Shown: one piece after another, positions 1 through 11,600 of the stretch
How the letters are laid out: the number at the start of each line of letters is the position of its first letter
Numbering within the stretch: position 1 is the stretch's first letter
Assembly: GCF_021917145.1 (NCBI RefSeq)
Contig: NC_061071.1
Span: forward strand, 7,148,080-7,212,079
DNA length: 64,000 nucleotides
Source: Hypomesus transpacificus
Taxonomy: Eukaryota > Chordata > Actinopteri > Osmeriformes > Osmeridae
Direction of reading: 5' to 3'
Notes under the pieces: model-generated
What the model saw: only the letters and a program-made list of their open reading frames with translations
Told to the model about the DNA's origin: nothing
The model's database searches: none
Translations under genes and position numbers: made by a program

Positions 1-1212
1 AGAAGAAGAAGCCGAGGAGGAAGAGGAGGAGGATGAAGTAGAGGAGGGAAACGATGCAGAGGAGGTGGAGACAGACCAGTCATCCGAAATACCAAAACCA
101 GAACAGGTGAAAGAAGAGACTCTTCCAGTTTGTGAAAAGACAGGTAAGTTTAAACCTTTCGCCTGTGCAATGCCCCCCCCCCCCCCCATCAGAAAGGTTC
201 TAGAAAAGGCTGCCAGCAACCTGAAGCCCCCTCTAACCCCTCCTCCCCCAATGTTGTGGTATTGGAGGATTCTTTAACTATACTATATGTTTTTTGTTGC
301 CAGCTAACAACTTTGGTGAGTCCAGGTTGGAGACTGAAAAGATGACTGAGCCAATATTCGCACCAATGAATGGAACATGTGACACATTAAAGAGCCAGCC
401 AGCAACCAACAAAAAGGTAGATTTTACGTCACACAGAATTAAGGACTGCATTAGTAAATAAATAGATAACAACATGATTATTACTTATATTTCTTGATTG
501 TTTGTATTATATGATATATATGGTAGGTGTAGGTGGATTAGGTTAGGAGTGTGGAAGGGGTGTATTCAAATCAAGCAAGAATGAAAATGTGCAAGGTAGA
601 GTTTATGACCATATGGCTCGGACATAAAGAGAATAGTTAAATACGTAACAATATGCATATGGGCACCCTTGTAACAGCACGGTCCATTCATCCTTTTGAT
701 TAAACTCTACACTGCATGCCCACCAATTATGCCCCGATAGCCAAGACTCATGTATCATGTTATAGGTAACTAATGACCAATATGCAAGTCATAATGTTGA
801 CTAAAACAAATATCCCAAAACGCATACAGTAATGCAGAATAACACAATGGTATGTTGTGGGTTTTCAGATTATCATGTACAGTGAATCCATCCTAAATTG
901 CGAACATTTCCTGCAGGGAGCTCAAGTTACTTTTTAGCAGTTATGTTTAGTAAACTGAATTCTGTTGCCAAGTCATCACTGTCCTCTTACTCTCCTCAGC
1001 TGTCACTGTTTAAGAGATTATCCTCCACCAAGGCCAAGCAGATGGCTGAGAGAGACGCAGCCTCAAAAGAGGGCCTGGTGGGGGGAGAGCAGCCTGCCGA
1101 GGGGACCTCACGAGCCCTGGAGAGCAAAGACTCTGGTACCAATGGGGGTCAGCAACAAGCTCAGACCCCTGCCACCAAAAGTGCCCATTCTGCCACCTGC
1201 ACCATATTGTGA
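1..1212 (+). CDS. rpgr: RPGR-like protein, 3' end (partial)
   Basis: The last three visible coding exons are 1-143 (5' part outside the window), 304-416 and 1000-1212, joined by GT-AG introns with continuous reading frame. The first encodes a Glu-rich acidic stretch followed by a Ser/Pro/Glu segment. The final exon encodes a Lys/Ser/Gln-rich tail ending Cys-Thr-Ile-Leu before TGA at 1210-1212. CTIL is the CaaX box known at the C-terminus of the long constitutive RPGR isoform, where it directs geranylgeranylation and ciliary targeting through PDE6D. RPGR is a connecting-cilium/basal-body scaffold whose N-terminal RCC1 propeller binds RPGRIP1 and RAB8A; that propeller would lie upstream, outside the window. 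The assignment rests on the acidic region plus the CTIL ending and not on the diagnostic propeller. Another Glu-rich prenylated protein cannot be fully excluded. Confidence 0.72.
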
Positions 1213-2832
1213 CCCAACTCACTGGGGGAATGAAGGAAGGTTGACCTCACATATTGGTTTGCGTCATTCGTATCAGGGGTAGTCAGTGGGTATATGTCGA
1301 CAGTCATCAGACAAGCTCACAAAACTTTTACTCAAGACAACAACAATAATAACGGCCACTATCACAATAAAAAGGACGATGATTTTGGTTCAGCGACAGA
1401 AAATATTTATTTTGCATAGAAATAATTGGTTGAACTTTAGTGGATGGACAAAATACATACATCACAGGATACCCAGAAATAAGGTCACCTATCTCCTTTT
1501 GTAATGCAATAACAGAAAAGTGCACTGTCAATCTGTTGATTTTAGAATGATACGACTGGGTTCCTGGGACAAAGGAAATAATCGTAACTCTTTAAAGAGC
1601 TCTGAACCGCCAGGACTGGCACGGTCCGCAGTGTCTGAGAAACTGTCCAACTCATTTCAAATACAACGGGTAGCTCTGCACAATGCCATTCTTGCACAAA
1701 TGATTGCCTTAGTGACTTGAAAATGGCTGTGTGGTTATTTTTCTACAAATCTCTGGAGTCCATGGAGTTGACGTTAAAAAGGAGTGCACTATAGCTGTAC
1801 ACCATAACAGTTCCTGTACCTTTTCTACTGCTGTCTAACACTTTAGGAAACCTTTTTATGATTAGATATTGTATTTATACATGTATTTGCTATGTTTGAC
1901 GTGTACAATGTGTGATACTCTTTTTTTTGTGTTTGATATATTTTATCTGTGAATATAAGGGTACAATAGTCTTTATTATATAAAGCAAGTGGGGTTGTGG
2001 TTACAAATCATTCATAAAAAATGTGGTATGTTTTCGCCTTTCTCTAAAATAGAAACAACTCACCAGCAAAGTGGCACTTGCCCAACACTTCCAAGGACTG
2101 TCAAAACAATTTGGGTTAGTCATTTATTTGTTGGATTCCCTGTGTTATAGGGTGATGGGGTAGGTTGAGTAGGTACAGTCTTGTGTTTTCTGGGTCATGA
2201 TTGTACAGCCCGCAAGGCAAAAATCCACCGTAGCACCAAGCACTGCTTCAGGACCTCAATCTGACCAAGATTGTCCTACTGTTTGGGGAAGGGGACAAAT
2301 ATTACATTGCTACTAAGATTCCAAAATGCAACACTGAATATCCATGTAGCACACTTGCACTTTCAATGAAACCTTTCTGGAAGATTACAGTGATATTTTG
2401 AAATTAAATATTATTGTGGGAATGTAATTGTGTGTTATTGTTATTCTCTAGTCTAGACTCAATTTTATACTATAGGCCTTACCTGCTGGATACAACTGAA
2501 AGTGTAACTAAGTTAGCCACTTTCTGTTTCATCCCACCCCCTCATACTTACAATTGTAATTATTATTTTCACATTTTAGCTTTCTGGTAAAAAGGTGTGA
2601 GTATTTGTAGGTCTTCCTCAAACATTGGAAGGGATGGGCTACCTGTACCTGTCCACTAGGCTACACAACCGCTGTATGTGACGACGATGAAAATGCCCAT
2701 TCCCAATGTCCACCCTCACAGACTCAAGGACTTTAAGCCGAGTTCTCGCTTTTGCTTTGGGTAGCCATAGTAGCCTAGATATAGATTTGGGGTTTTCAAA
2801 GGGGTTTTACATTTTAGCAAGGTGAGCCGGTG
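1213..2832. other. RPGR-like 3' UTR and intergenic DNA
   Basis: This AT-rich stretch follows the RPGR-like stop codon and holds no open frame with splice or homology support. An AATAAA-like hexamer occurs near 1365, but the true cleavage site is not obvious. I see no RNA gene here. Confidence 0.5.
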
Positions 2833-3203
2833 CAGTGGCGGTTCTAGACAAATTTTACTGGGGGGGGGGGGGGGGGGGGGCAGTGTTTAATCAGAGGGGC
2901 ACATAAACAACTGAGACAAGTGATATTTAAACATGAAATACTTTAATTTAGCTTTACATTAAAATCATACAAACGGCTCTGGCTCTCCCTTTTCCAGCTC
3001 CTCAGCTCTGTCAATACCTTGATATCATTCGTTAACTTTTTTATTTACTGGGACAAAAAAGGCTGAAATGTCCATTCCTCATATCATGATGACTAGGCCT
3101 ACTAGAAGAAGAAAAACAACATGTTAAAAAAAAAACGGGGGGGACCAGGGACATTTTTACAGGGGCAGTGGCCCCTGTAGGCCCCTGTGTAGAACCGCCG
3201 CTG
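2833..3203. mobile_element. hAT-like MITE (371 bp)
   Basis: The ends are inverted repeats: CAGTGGCGGTTCTAGA at the left and its complement-like TAGAACCGCCGCTG at the right. The CAG...CTG termini are typical of non-autonomous hAT elements. The flanking 8-mers (agccggtg and gccaggtg) match only in part, so the target-site duplication is degraded. An inner G run of about 21 bases starts at 2860. There is no transposase frame. A better-preserved relative with the same terminus type lies at 62393-62679. Confidence 0.7.
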
Positions 3204-3341
3204 GCCAGGTGCCATTTCATTCAAAGACATGTCATGCAAATTACCTGATTCAATTGGATTTCCGCTTCCATGCTATCTTCATAGTCATGAAAACAAGACG
3301 TTTTGACGGTGATTTTCACTTTCACTTTAAGTAACAAGATC

Positions 3342-6300
3342 ATGAATTTCCAATGGATTTCGGGTGTAATTATTTTTTCTGTATTACTTGAACAATTAAT
3401 CGGTAAGTTTTTTCACCTGGGCAATTGGATTTAAGGGAAATGTCATTCATTCGACTTTCTGACCATATTTGTCTACTAATGACGCGGTATCTGGAGTTTC
3501 CTTAGCTCTGTCCGAGTAGCTTGTATCATTGATTTTTCTCTAGATCAACAAATGTTCCTTTCGAAGAAGAAAACAACGTACATTTAATGTAGCTACGTAG
3601 GCTACATGTAGGTAAATGAGTCGATCTGCAGATGAGTTTGAGACTAAAACTTTACAATTTAGCGCAAGCCTATGCAGTTGTATTAACAGACTGTCGAGTA
3701 GCTTGCGGCTATAGCCTAACATTTTAATTAGTGAAATAAATGCCTTTAACCCTTTACTGCCTAATACAAAATTCCGAACATTCCATATGCTGTTGAAATA
3801 TGATATGCATATTAATATTCATATTTTATGGATTTTCATATAAAATCATACACCTTAACTGTTTATACCATCTTGAAGAGGAGAACTAGGGGATTTTTAT
3901 CATGTAAATGAATATATGATTACTTAAGGCAAATCATATTTTATCAAAGTGGTTTCAGGTAGATATTTTGAACAAAAACTTCTCCATCCACCATACCTCA
4001 TCAGACAACTGAATTTGTCACCACTTTAATTACAAGATAGAGAAAAACTTTGAGTAGGTGGAATATCCACAAGTCTGTGGGCAATGTAGAACAGAAGACA
4101 GATTAGAAATACCTTATTTTGATTAAAAGTTATGACCATTCTTGTGACTAGTGGAGACATGGGGGAAACCGGAATTATCCTGTCCCAAAAGCAGCTAAAA
4201 GCAGCTAGCGCTATGGCTAGATACTCCTCTCGATAAGTAAAAAACGTTCGAGTTTCTTCCACAATCGACCGAATTGGCCAAACAAGGCATGTACATTTAG
4301 CTTAGAGCAGGGGTGTCAAACTCATTTCGCATCGTGGGCCACATACGGCCTAGGGAGATGTCAAGTGGGCCGGACCATTAAAATTATACCATACTCTGCT
4401 ATAAATAACCAAAATATCATGTCTTTCTTCTGTGTTATCTAGTTTAATTGATATAAAGACCATATCGTATAAAGTCCGTCCAACCGCTTTAACAAGTAAT
4501 GATCTCTTCGGTGGTGTAGTTGGTTAAAGCGTTGTACGGTTACATATTGTTAATGCAAATCTGGGATCCCAAGTTCGCGCCCCAGTCCAGTGAATCTCGT
4601 ACGATATTCTTTAACTTTTACTGTGAGAAAATGACATAATTCTAAAGGCCTACGGATGTATCACAACATTTTAATGTGTGAGCACTAATATCAGATCAAA
4701 ATGAACACATGTAGCCTTAATTAAATATTGAATAACGTAGGGTAGTCTACCGTCGGAGACAACCACTACGCCTCATTCAGCCAGTTTAAACGGCTGCTAG
4801 ATGACGCTGTTCATTTTCAAAGCGCCGATAGTTCGGCTCTTTGGGCCGGCACAATCCGGAAGAAACCACCAAAGCTTCACAAGGCATCGTTCGCCCATCC
4901 CTAGTAGAGACCAAGGTATTAATTGATACCGTCTGCTGTTTTCAGTCTGTCTCAGTGATGCGGCTTGTCTTCTACTCTGATGGAAAGAGTGCGCCCCTTA
5001 GCGGATAATCCATGAATTACAGCGATTTAAAAATATTAATTCCATGTCTTTTATGCATTTTTTCCACTTTCAAATTATCCTGCGGGCCTGATCGAACCTC
5101 CTTGGGGGCCGGTTCCGGCCCGCGGGCCGTATGTTTGACACCCCTGGCTTAGAGTATACATAATCTACCTAGTTAATGTTGTTTTTCGAAGTTTTTTAGA
5201 AATCTGCTCAAATCGAAGCTAAACAGTGCTACTACCGTCATTGCTGCCTGTCACAAACGGCCAAGCCGGACACGTCATTCTTTCCTGAAAACACTCGCGT
5301 CACTCCCACAAACAAATTCTTCGTAAGTAAAAAGTTGAGACTTTTAATAGACAATATTGACAACACATATTAAGGAACTTGTCTTAACTCATAATATCGT
5401 CTCCGATTTCAATTCGAAGCTGTATATCTAACACTGTAGGCAATCTCCCATGGTCTCCGCTCTGGCTCCGCCTCAGAAAACAATGGCTGCCGTTGCAGAC
5501 GATAGATTTATTTCCCCCTCCCACTAACCCCTTAACCAATGATATGTGCTTTGAGCTTAAGTTGTCATGAATATCTGGCAGTTTTCAGAAATAAAATCGG
5601 TGATTGGATGGCAAAGTTATTAAGGCGGGTTCTATGGGTCTTTTTCGACCCATATTTGAATGGTCCGGCAGGAAAGGGTTAACTGTTCAAAAAAAGAATG
5701 TATATCTTGATACAGCATACAAGTAATAACGATGTATTTTGGGTGTGTCGTTATTCATGCCTTAGCTGGAGACGTCCTGTATGCCCTTACAAGTGGAAAT
5801 GTCGTTATCAATCCTCAATTTAAAGGAGACTTAAAAGAGATCCTTTGGAAACACCATGGTCACAAGGCGGTTGAATGGGATTCAACAGGACATTTTCAAA
5901 ACTTTCGAGAATTTAAGGGAAGAACAGAATTAAATACAGAGACTGGACAAATTACCATCAACAATTTGACCGATCAACATAGTGGTATCTATGAAGCAGA
6001 GGGAGTGGTTGATGGGCAAATAAAGACTTTTAACCAGAACATAGAAGTCTTGGGTAAGTGTTGTTTTCTAAATTACCATTGACATCAAACCAGTTTTGCA
6101 GGTTTGAGAGGAGAGACCTGAGATAAAATCATGTTCTAACTTCCACAGTTGTACAATGGAAAGAGGGGATATTTGAAGGAATGTGTAACTAACTTTTGCT
6201 CTGTCAAAAACTAATTGTCCATTTACAGACCCTGTGCAGCCTAAAATCAGCTGTGAGCTCAACAACACCATAGCTACACTGAGCTGCAGAGCAAGGGGTC

Positions 6301-8132
6301 CACAGGTCAAGTACAAATGGCAAGGCCCTGGCCAGGAGGAGACCACTTGGAGTCAAGAGGAAAGGGGACCCAGCTTTAGCAGTCATTCCTCAGGCTCAGA
6401 CAACTACACCTGTGTGGCCAGAAACCCTGTCAGTGAGAAGACCCAGTCATTCTACACTAAAGACTGCCCACCTTTAGGTAACTAAAGCCAACACTTAACA
6501 GAGCATTACAGAGTTTCCTTTTTATATAGGTTTTTTGAAGCTATACATGAGCTCTATATATTTTAGGAGAACAATACACTCATGTTTGGGGTTTGGAATG
6601 CACTTTGATAACACGACATTCTTTTCATAACAGTCTTCAGATGTTTACATTCATATTATAATGTGTTACAGAACTGTCGAGGGAAACCTACGTGAATATG
6701 GTTACTGGGGTTTTTGTTGGTGTGGTTGGCCTTGTCGGTCTCTTGATTGGCGTGTTCATCTATAAAAGAAAAGGTAAACCCGAGCTTTATCAAAAAGCAT
6801 TAAAGACCAACCTGCTCTCTAATGTGTATCTCCTACTATAAGACTTGTCATATTGTATCACTCTAATGTTGTGTTTAATAACTGTTACTACAGATTTCTC
6901 TGTATTTTGTGCATCCAGGCAAAGGAATAAATCAATGTGGAGAGAGGGGTGGGGCAGACAGCCTCATCCCAGGACCAGGAGGAAACGGGGCTGAGAGAAA
7001 CCAGGAGCCATTTGGAAAGGGGTTCCAAAGTATACCCAGTAAAATAGAGGATGTCAAGGATGTAAACGAGGTCGACCTGAACAGCGAGGAGGCGAGAACA
7101 ATAGAGGATGAGGACCGTCAGATGTTGCTGGAGCAGAAAACTGGAACACAGAATTCAAATGTTACACTAGCCCTACCACTTTCTCCTGGAGGGCAGCCCC
7201 CACCGAAGCCTCCTCGAAAACCTGGCTCCATCAGAGGCCCCTGTCTAATGCTTGTCGGGGACAAACAGTCAGACGTTGATACGGGTAACTATGCGAAGCA
7301 AAATTATCAAGAGTCACCTGTTTGGTTTCCAGCTACAAGAAGGTCAGTTGAGGATGAGGGAGAAAAGAGACAACTGAGTATCAAGAAGGGAGGCTTAGAT
7401 TACGAAGAGGTAGGTGAGGATGAGGTAGAAAAGAGAGAGATGAATATCGAGGAGGGAGGCTTAGATGACGAAGATGTGGGTGAGGATGAGGGAGAAAAGA
7501 GAGAGATGAGTATCAAGGAGGGAGGTTTAGATTACGAGGTGGGTGAGGATGAGGGAGAAAAGAGACAACTGAGTATCAAGGAGGGAGGCTTAGATTACGA
7601 AGAGGTAGGTGAGGATGAGGTAGAAAAGAGAGAGATGAGTGATGAGAAGGGATGCTTAGACTATGAGGAAGGGGGTATGGATAGAGAGGAGGGAGGAAAG
7701 GTTTATGGGGATGACAAAGAGAATAAAAAGGGGGTGCATGAGGAAGGAAATAAAGAGAAAGGAGATGAAGAGGAAGTAAGAACACAGGATACGGGTGGAT
7801 TTGAAGTAGAGAGGGAAGAAAAAGTGGAAAGCTGTCGAGGTGGAACTGAATGTGAGGATAAACAAGAGGGCCTGTTGCCTGAAATAAGGCCCGATGAGCA
7901 GCAGACAGATGCGGAAGCCAGCACTCACTGTGGAACAGGAAAAACCACCAACCCCTCGGAGAACGGCTCACAAAGACAGAGCTGTCACAAATCATCGCCT
8001 CCGCCCTCCAACCCGCGTTCCCCACCACCAGTGCCCCCAAAGCCATCAGTAAGAAGACATAATACAGCTAGGCCGACAGGTGACACTGTCATATATGGAA
8101 GTTTGAACAAGGATGGTACTGTCCCCAAATAA
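3342..8132 (+). CDS. CD2-like immunoglobulin receptor with long proline-rich tail
   Basis: Five exons: 3342-3402 (signal peptide), 5766-6053 (V-type Ig), 6229-6477 (C2-type Ig), 6672-6773 (membrane helix) and 6919-8132 (cytoplasmic tail). All splice in phase 1, giving 637 codons. The V domain lacks the canonical cysteine pair but keeps the DxSGIYE signature. The C2 domain has four cysteines. This pattern is characteristic of the CD2/CD48/CD58/SLAM family of lymphocyte adhesion and costimulatory receptors. The tail carries two SH3-ligand-like proline clusters (PPPKPPRKP near 7197 and SPPPVPPKP near 8022), five acidic 22-residue repeats, and VIYGSL near the C-terminus, which fits an ITIM-type consensus. 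Mammalian CD2 also signals through proline-rich tail motifs, so CD2 is the closest functional match. A second related receptor follows on the same strand. Orthology within the family is unresolved. Confidence 0.8.
4308..5146. mobile_element. hAT-family element in CD2-like intron 1
   Basis: This 839-bp element has terminal inverted repeats beginning CAGGGGTGTCAAAC and ending GTTTGACACCCCTG. It is flanked by a perfect 8-bp target-site duplication gcttagag (4300-4307 and 5147-5154), the hAT hallmark. GC-rich subterminal segments contain repeated gggcc. No transposase remains, so it is non-autonomous. A weak tRNA-like segment occurs inside near 4509-4600. Confidence 0.92.
7350..7676 (+). repeat. 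66-bp coding tandem repeat, CD2-like tail
   Basis: Five head-to-tail units of 66 bp (one of 63 bp, the last partial) start at 7350, 7416, 7482, 7545 and 7611. Each encodes a 22-residue acidic module with the core EKR, GGLDYE and VGEDE. Frame is preserved throughout, so the array varies protein length without breaking it. All but the second unit carry a tyrosine in an acidic context. Confidence 0.9.
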
Positions 8133-8292
8133 AGATAGTGTGATCGGACACTTTGTTACATTACCCAAGTGGTCCTTTTAACCAGCTCTTGACCATTTAA
8201 AACCAGTTACACTAGTTAATAGTGCATAGCCTACCTGCATACGTGCAAAGTAACAAATGGAGACCAATGCAGGTGCGATAGAGATTGATTTG

Positions 8293-8298
8293 AATAAA
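8293..8298 (+). other. Polyadenylation signal of first CD2-like gene
   Basis: An AATAAA hexamer lies about 160 bases past the stop codon at 8130-8132. This is a plausible 3' end, although further transcript sequence could extend beyond it. The next gene's start codon is at 8625. Confidence 0.55.
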
Positions 8299-8624
8299 AA
8301 GAGAGCTTGTGGGAGGAATATTGTCTAGGCTATATATGTATTTTAGACGCATTGCATCTGGCTACCAGCCTATTCTCATATTACATTGTATGATTGAAAT
8401 TCTTGTGGTTATGATTCTGTTAATCTATGGAAATGGTTACCACTTAATTTGTGATTGTCAATTAAATGTTTGTTTTTTTAATGAATCATTGGAAGGGTGT
8501 GACGTCCTTCAGCCTTACTTTCAGTTTCATTTCTTGAAATAATAAGCTAAGATCCATCGTCCTTTGCTGTAGTCAGCGGTTGGGTGTGGAAGAAGGGACC
8601 ATTTAATTCACTAGTTACTTCGAT

Positions 8625-11600
8625 ATGGGCAAATCGAAGAGAGGCATTTGGCCTATTCTCTTTTTCATGGGAATGGCGGTGGGTCTAAACGCAGTTTCAG
8701 GTAACGCAAATTGAAATAACTACCGACATACACTAGTACAATAGAACTGGTACATGCTACACGCCTTGCCCGTGGTATCGGGCAATTGTCCTATGCTAGC
8801 TAGAGTGCTGTCCATTTTGCCGAGATACCTTTCACTAAACTGGAAATGTGTCGAATTCGCAAAACAATTAATTTCATTTACTAAACTACTACTACCCCTT
8901 ATTTAACATATATTTATATCCTATGTTTAAGAGCTTCGTAATTCAACAAAAACGTTAAGCTTTGCTTAGGTCTTTCATTTCACATACTAGCACAGTTACT
9001 GCAGGCCTGAGCTACAGGCTAGTTTCTGTAATGGGGAAGTGTTTTTTCCCCGACTAGAGTGCCCTTTTTTATGTTTAGAAGCGACAACAGAGCAAACCAT
9101 CAGCATAATTAATAGGCTACGCTTTGGACATACAATTTGGTGGATAGTGTTATTTAATAGAATTGGCTTTGTAAATTGTAAGCAGTTCGATACTACTAGC
9201 TACACTGCTGGTAGCTAACTTATCTACAATGCTAGGCTAGTCTAGCAATGCTCTAGCTGGCATTGCTAGACTAGCCTAGCATTGCATTAGTATCGAACGG
9301 TTCCGTCCACAATTTACAAAGCCAATTCTATTGAATAACAATATCGCTAATGAGCTAGAGATAATGTCCGCTAGTTTTTTAGATGGACGTTTTGTAGAAG
9401 TTGGACCACAGCTCGTTAATAATACCAACATAGAACGTGCATCAACTGATCCTCTTTAGTTTTGTGCTTCGTGAATGGGCTCCAGTCCGCGTCCTCCCTG
9501 TCTGAAACTAACTTTGATTTGAAACACTTGCATGCACGTCGTAGACGTTAAAATAACGAAAGTGTAGGCCTATTTAAAGCCAAAACCACAATTAAAAAAA
9601 TAGTATTAAATGTGAAAAAAAATATATGTATACCTTGATACAACATAGGCTACAACTAATAACAATGTATTTGGGCTGTGGCGTTATTCATTCCTTAGCT
9701 GGAGACGTTCTGAATTAGCCTGGTCCTAACCAGACCCTCGTACATTTCATTTGTACAGAAGCAAAATCCAAATTGAGCGGAAGAACGTAGGAGGGCAGAG
9801 CCAGGCTAGTTCTGTATGCCATTACAAGTGGCAATGTTACTATCAATCCTCAATTTAAAGTTTGTTCTCTTTGAAAAAACACTATGATTATGACTGTTCC
9901 TAAAGTTCGGACTGAGTTGGAGACAAAGCCTTTGTTTTCTGCACCATTTGCTTGTAATAGCCTGCAGAAAGGTTTTAAACTAGTTAGGCCATCTCTAAAT
10001 GAATTTAAGGGCATTATTAAGACCATGGAGTCTATTGAAATTGGTTAATGTTTTAATTTATAATAGGATTGTATTCACCCCTGCATTTGAGATGTAATTG
10101 CACTTTGAGCCTGTCTGTTGTCTTCATATGTGTGTAATTCAGGGTTTAAACTTAGCTCTGCACTTAGATGCTGGAAACCAGTTAGCTCGGAAACCAGTAG
10201 GGACGTAACACCAGAAACCCAGCACGGTGCCTTAAGACTGGCCGTGTCTGCGACTTACAGATACGTTTGTGCGCATTTATTGCGGAACATGACTACTTAA
10301 TGAAAACTAGCAGAAGACAAACCCCCACCCTTCTAAAAACTTCCGGCTCAGGATTTTTTTTCACTTTAACCCCTGTTTTTTAAGAAACGTTTTTGTACTG
10401 CTGCCAGGTCTCCCTTCAAAATGTTTTTTTTTTTTTTATCTCAATGGTACAAAGCTGGTTAAATAAAGGTTAATTAAAGCATCTATCAACTTTTCGCAAT
10501 CAACTTTGCCTGTGATACCAATTCACCATAACTCAAAACGTTATGAGCCAATGAGGCGAAAATGTCTTTGTTTTCCAAACACAGCCACACATGCCAACAT
10601 ATCCAAACATCATCCGGTGCTATGTAAATACATTCTGGTCTACAGCAATTCACCCTGAACTGACACAAACAGTCTGACATTTATTACATGTATTAACATG
10701 GATTCATCTGAACTGCTAGTACTACACATATACCTTGTTGCCTATCTACAAGGCTCTTTTAAAATTCCAATGTATGTTTTTCCAGGTCAGACAAAATACT
10801 TTAAGCTAGGAGGAACGCTTAAGTTGGAACAAGGCTCCCCTCCTCCGCCTGGCTCCTCCATCACTTGGAAATTCCAATCGAATAAGGTGATAGAATATGA
10901 TCCTAATTTCACTGAAGACATTGATGTCTATGGAGATTTTAAAAATAGAGCAACACTGAATAAAGCAACTGGACAGTTGGAAACTACTGACTTAACCAAA
11001 AAAGACAGTGGGGTTTACACTTTGGAAGTCAATAGTGAAGTGAATGCAACATACACCGTCGCTGTTATCCGTAAGTGTACTTGTGCATATAACATCATTG
11101 CTCAGTGATAACACAAGGGTTAAATACAATTTATTGAGTGACATAAGATGCCATAATCATCAACTGTGCATTCACAGGTTCCGTCCCTACCCCAAAAATA
11201 TTATTAACAACAGAAGACGGTGTGTCACCGTGTGACATCAGACAACATACCTGCCGTCTCACCTGTGAGGTACCAGACTCCACTGATGCTGAGCCAGTCA
11301 CCTATAGCTGGGAAGTGGAAACAGGAACAATGGAGCCTAGTTCAGACAAATACCGGGATATCAATGACATAGATCGTGGTAAAACATTCACCTGCAAGAT
11401 AAAGAATCCAATCAGTGAAGAGCAAGCTTCTTATACAGTTAACAAAGGTAAGTGATGTGCATGTATAAATATGTGTATTAATAAATGTTACTAAGTTTGA
11501 GAAACGACATTGGATAGATTATATGTTTTGAGCCTTCAGATATAGAATGTCAGTATATATATAGGGGTATATTTTTGAACATAAATTATTTTGGTGTTGG

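Noticed and set aside
4509..4600. Possible tRNA gene
   Set aside because: The segment is inside a hAT element, the B-box is degenerate and the stems do not pair well.
7576..8046. 156-codon minus-strand frame opposite the CD2-like tail
   Set aside because: Antisense of the acidic repeat and proline-rich tail exon; no start or splice context.
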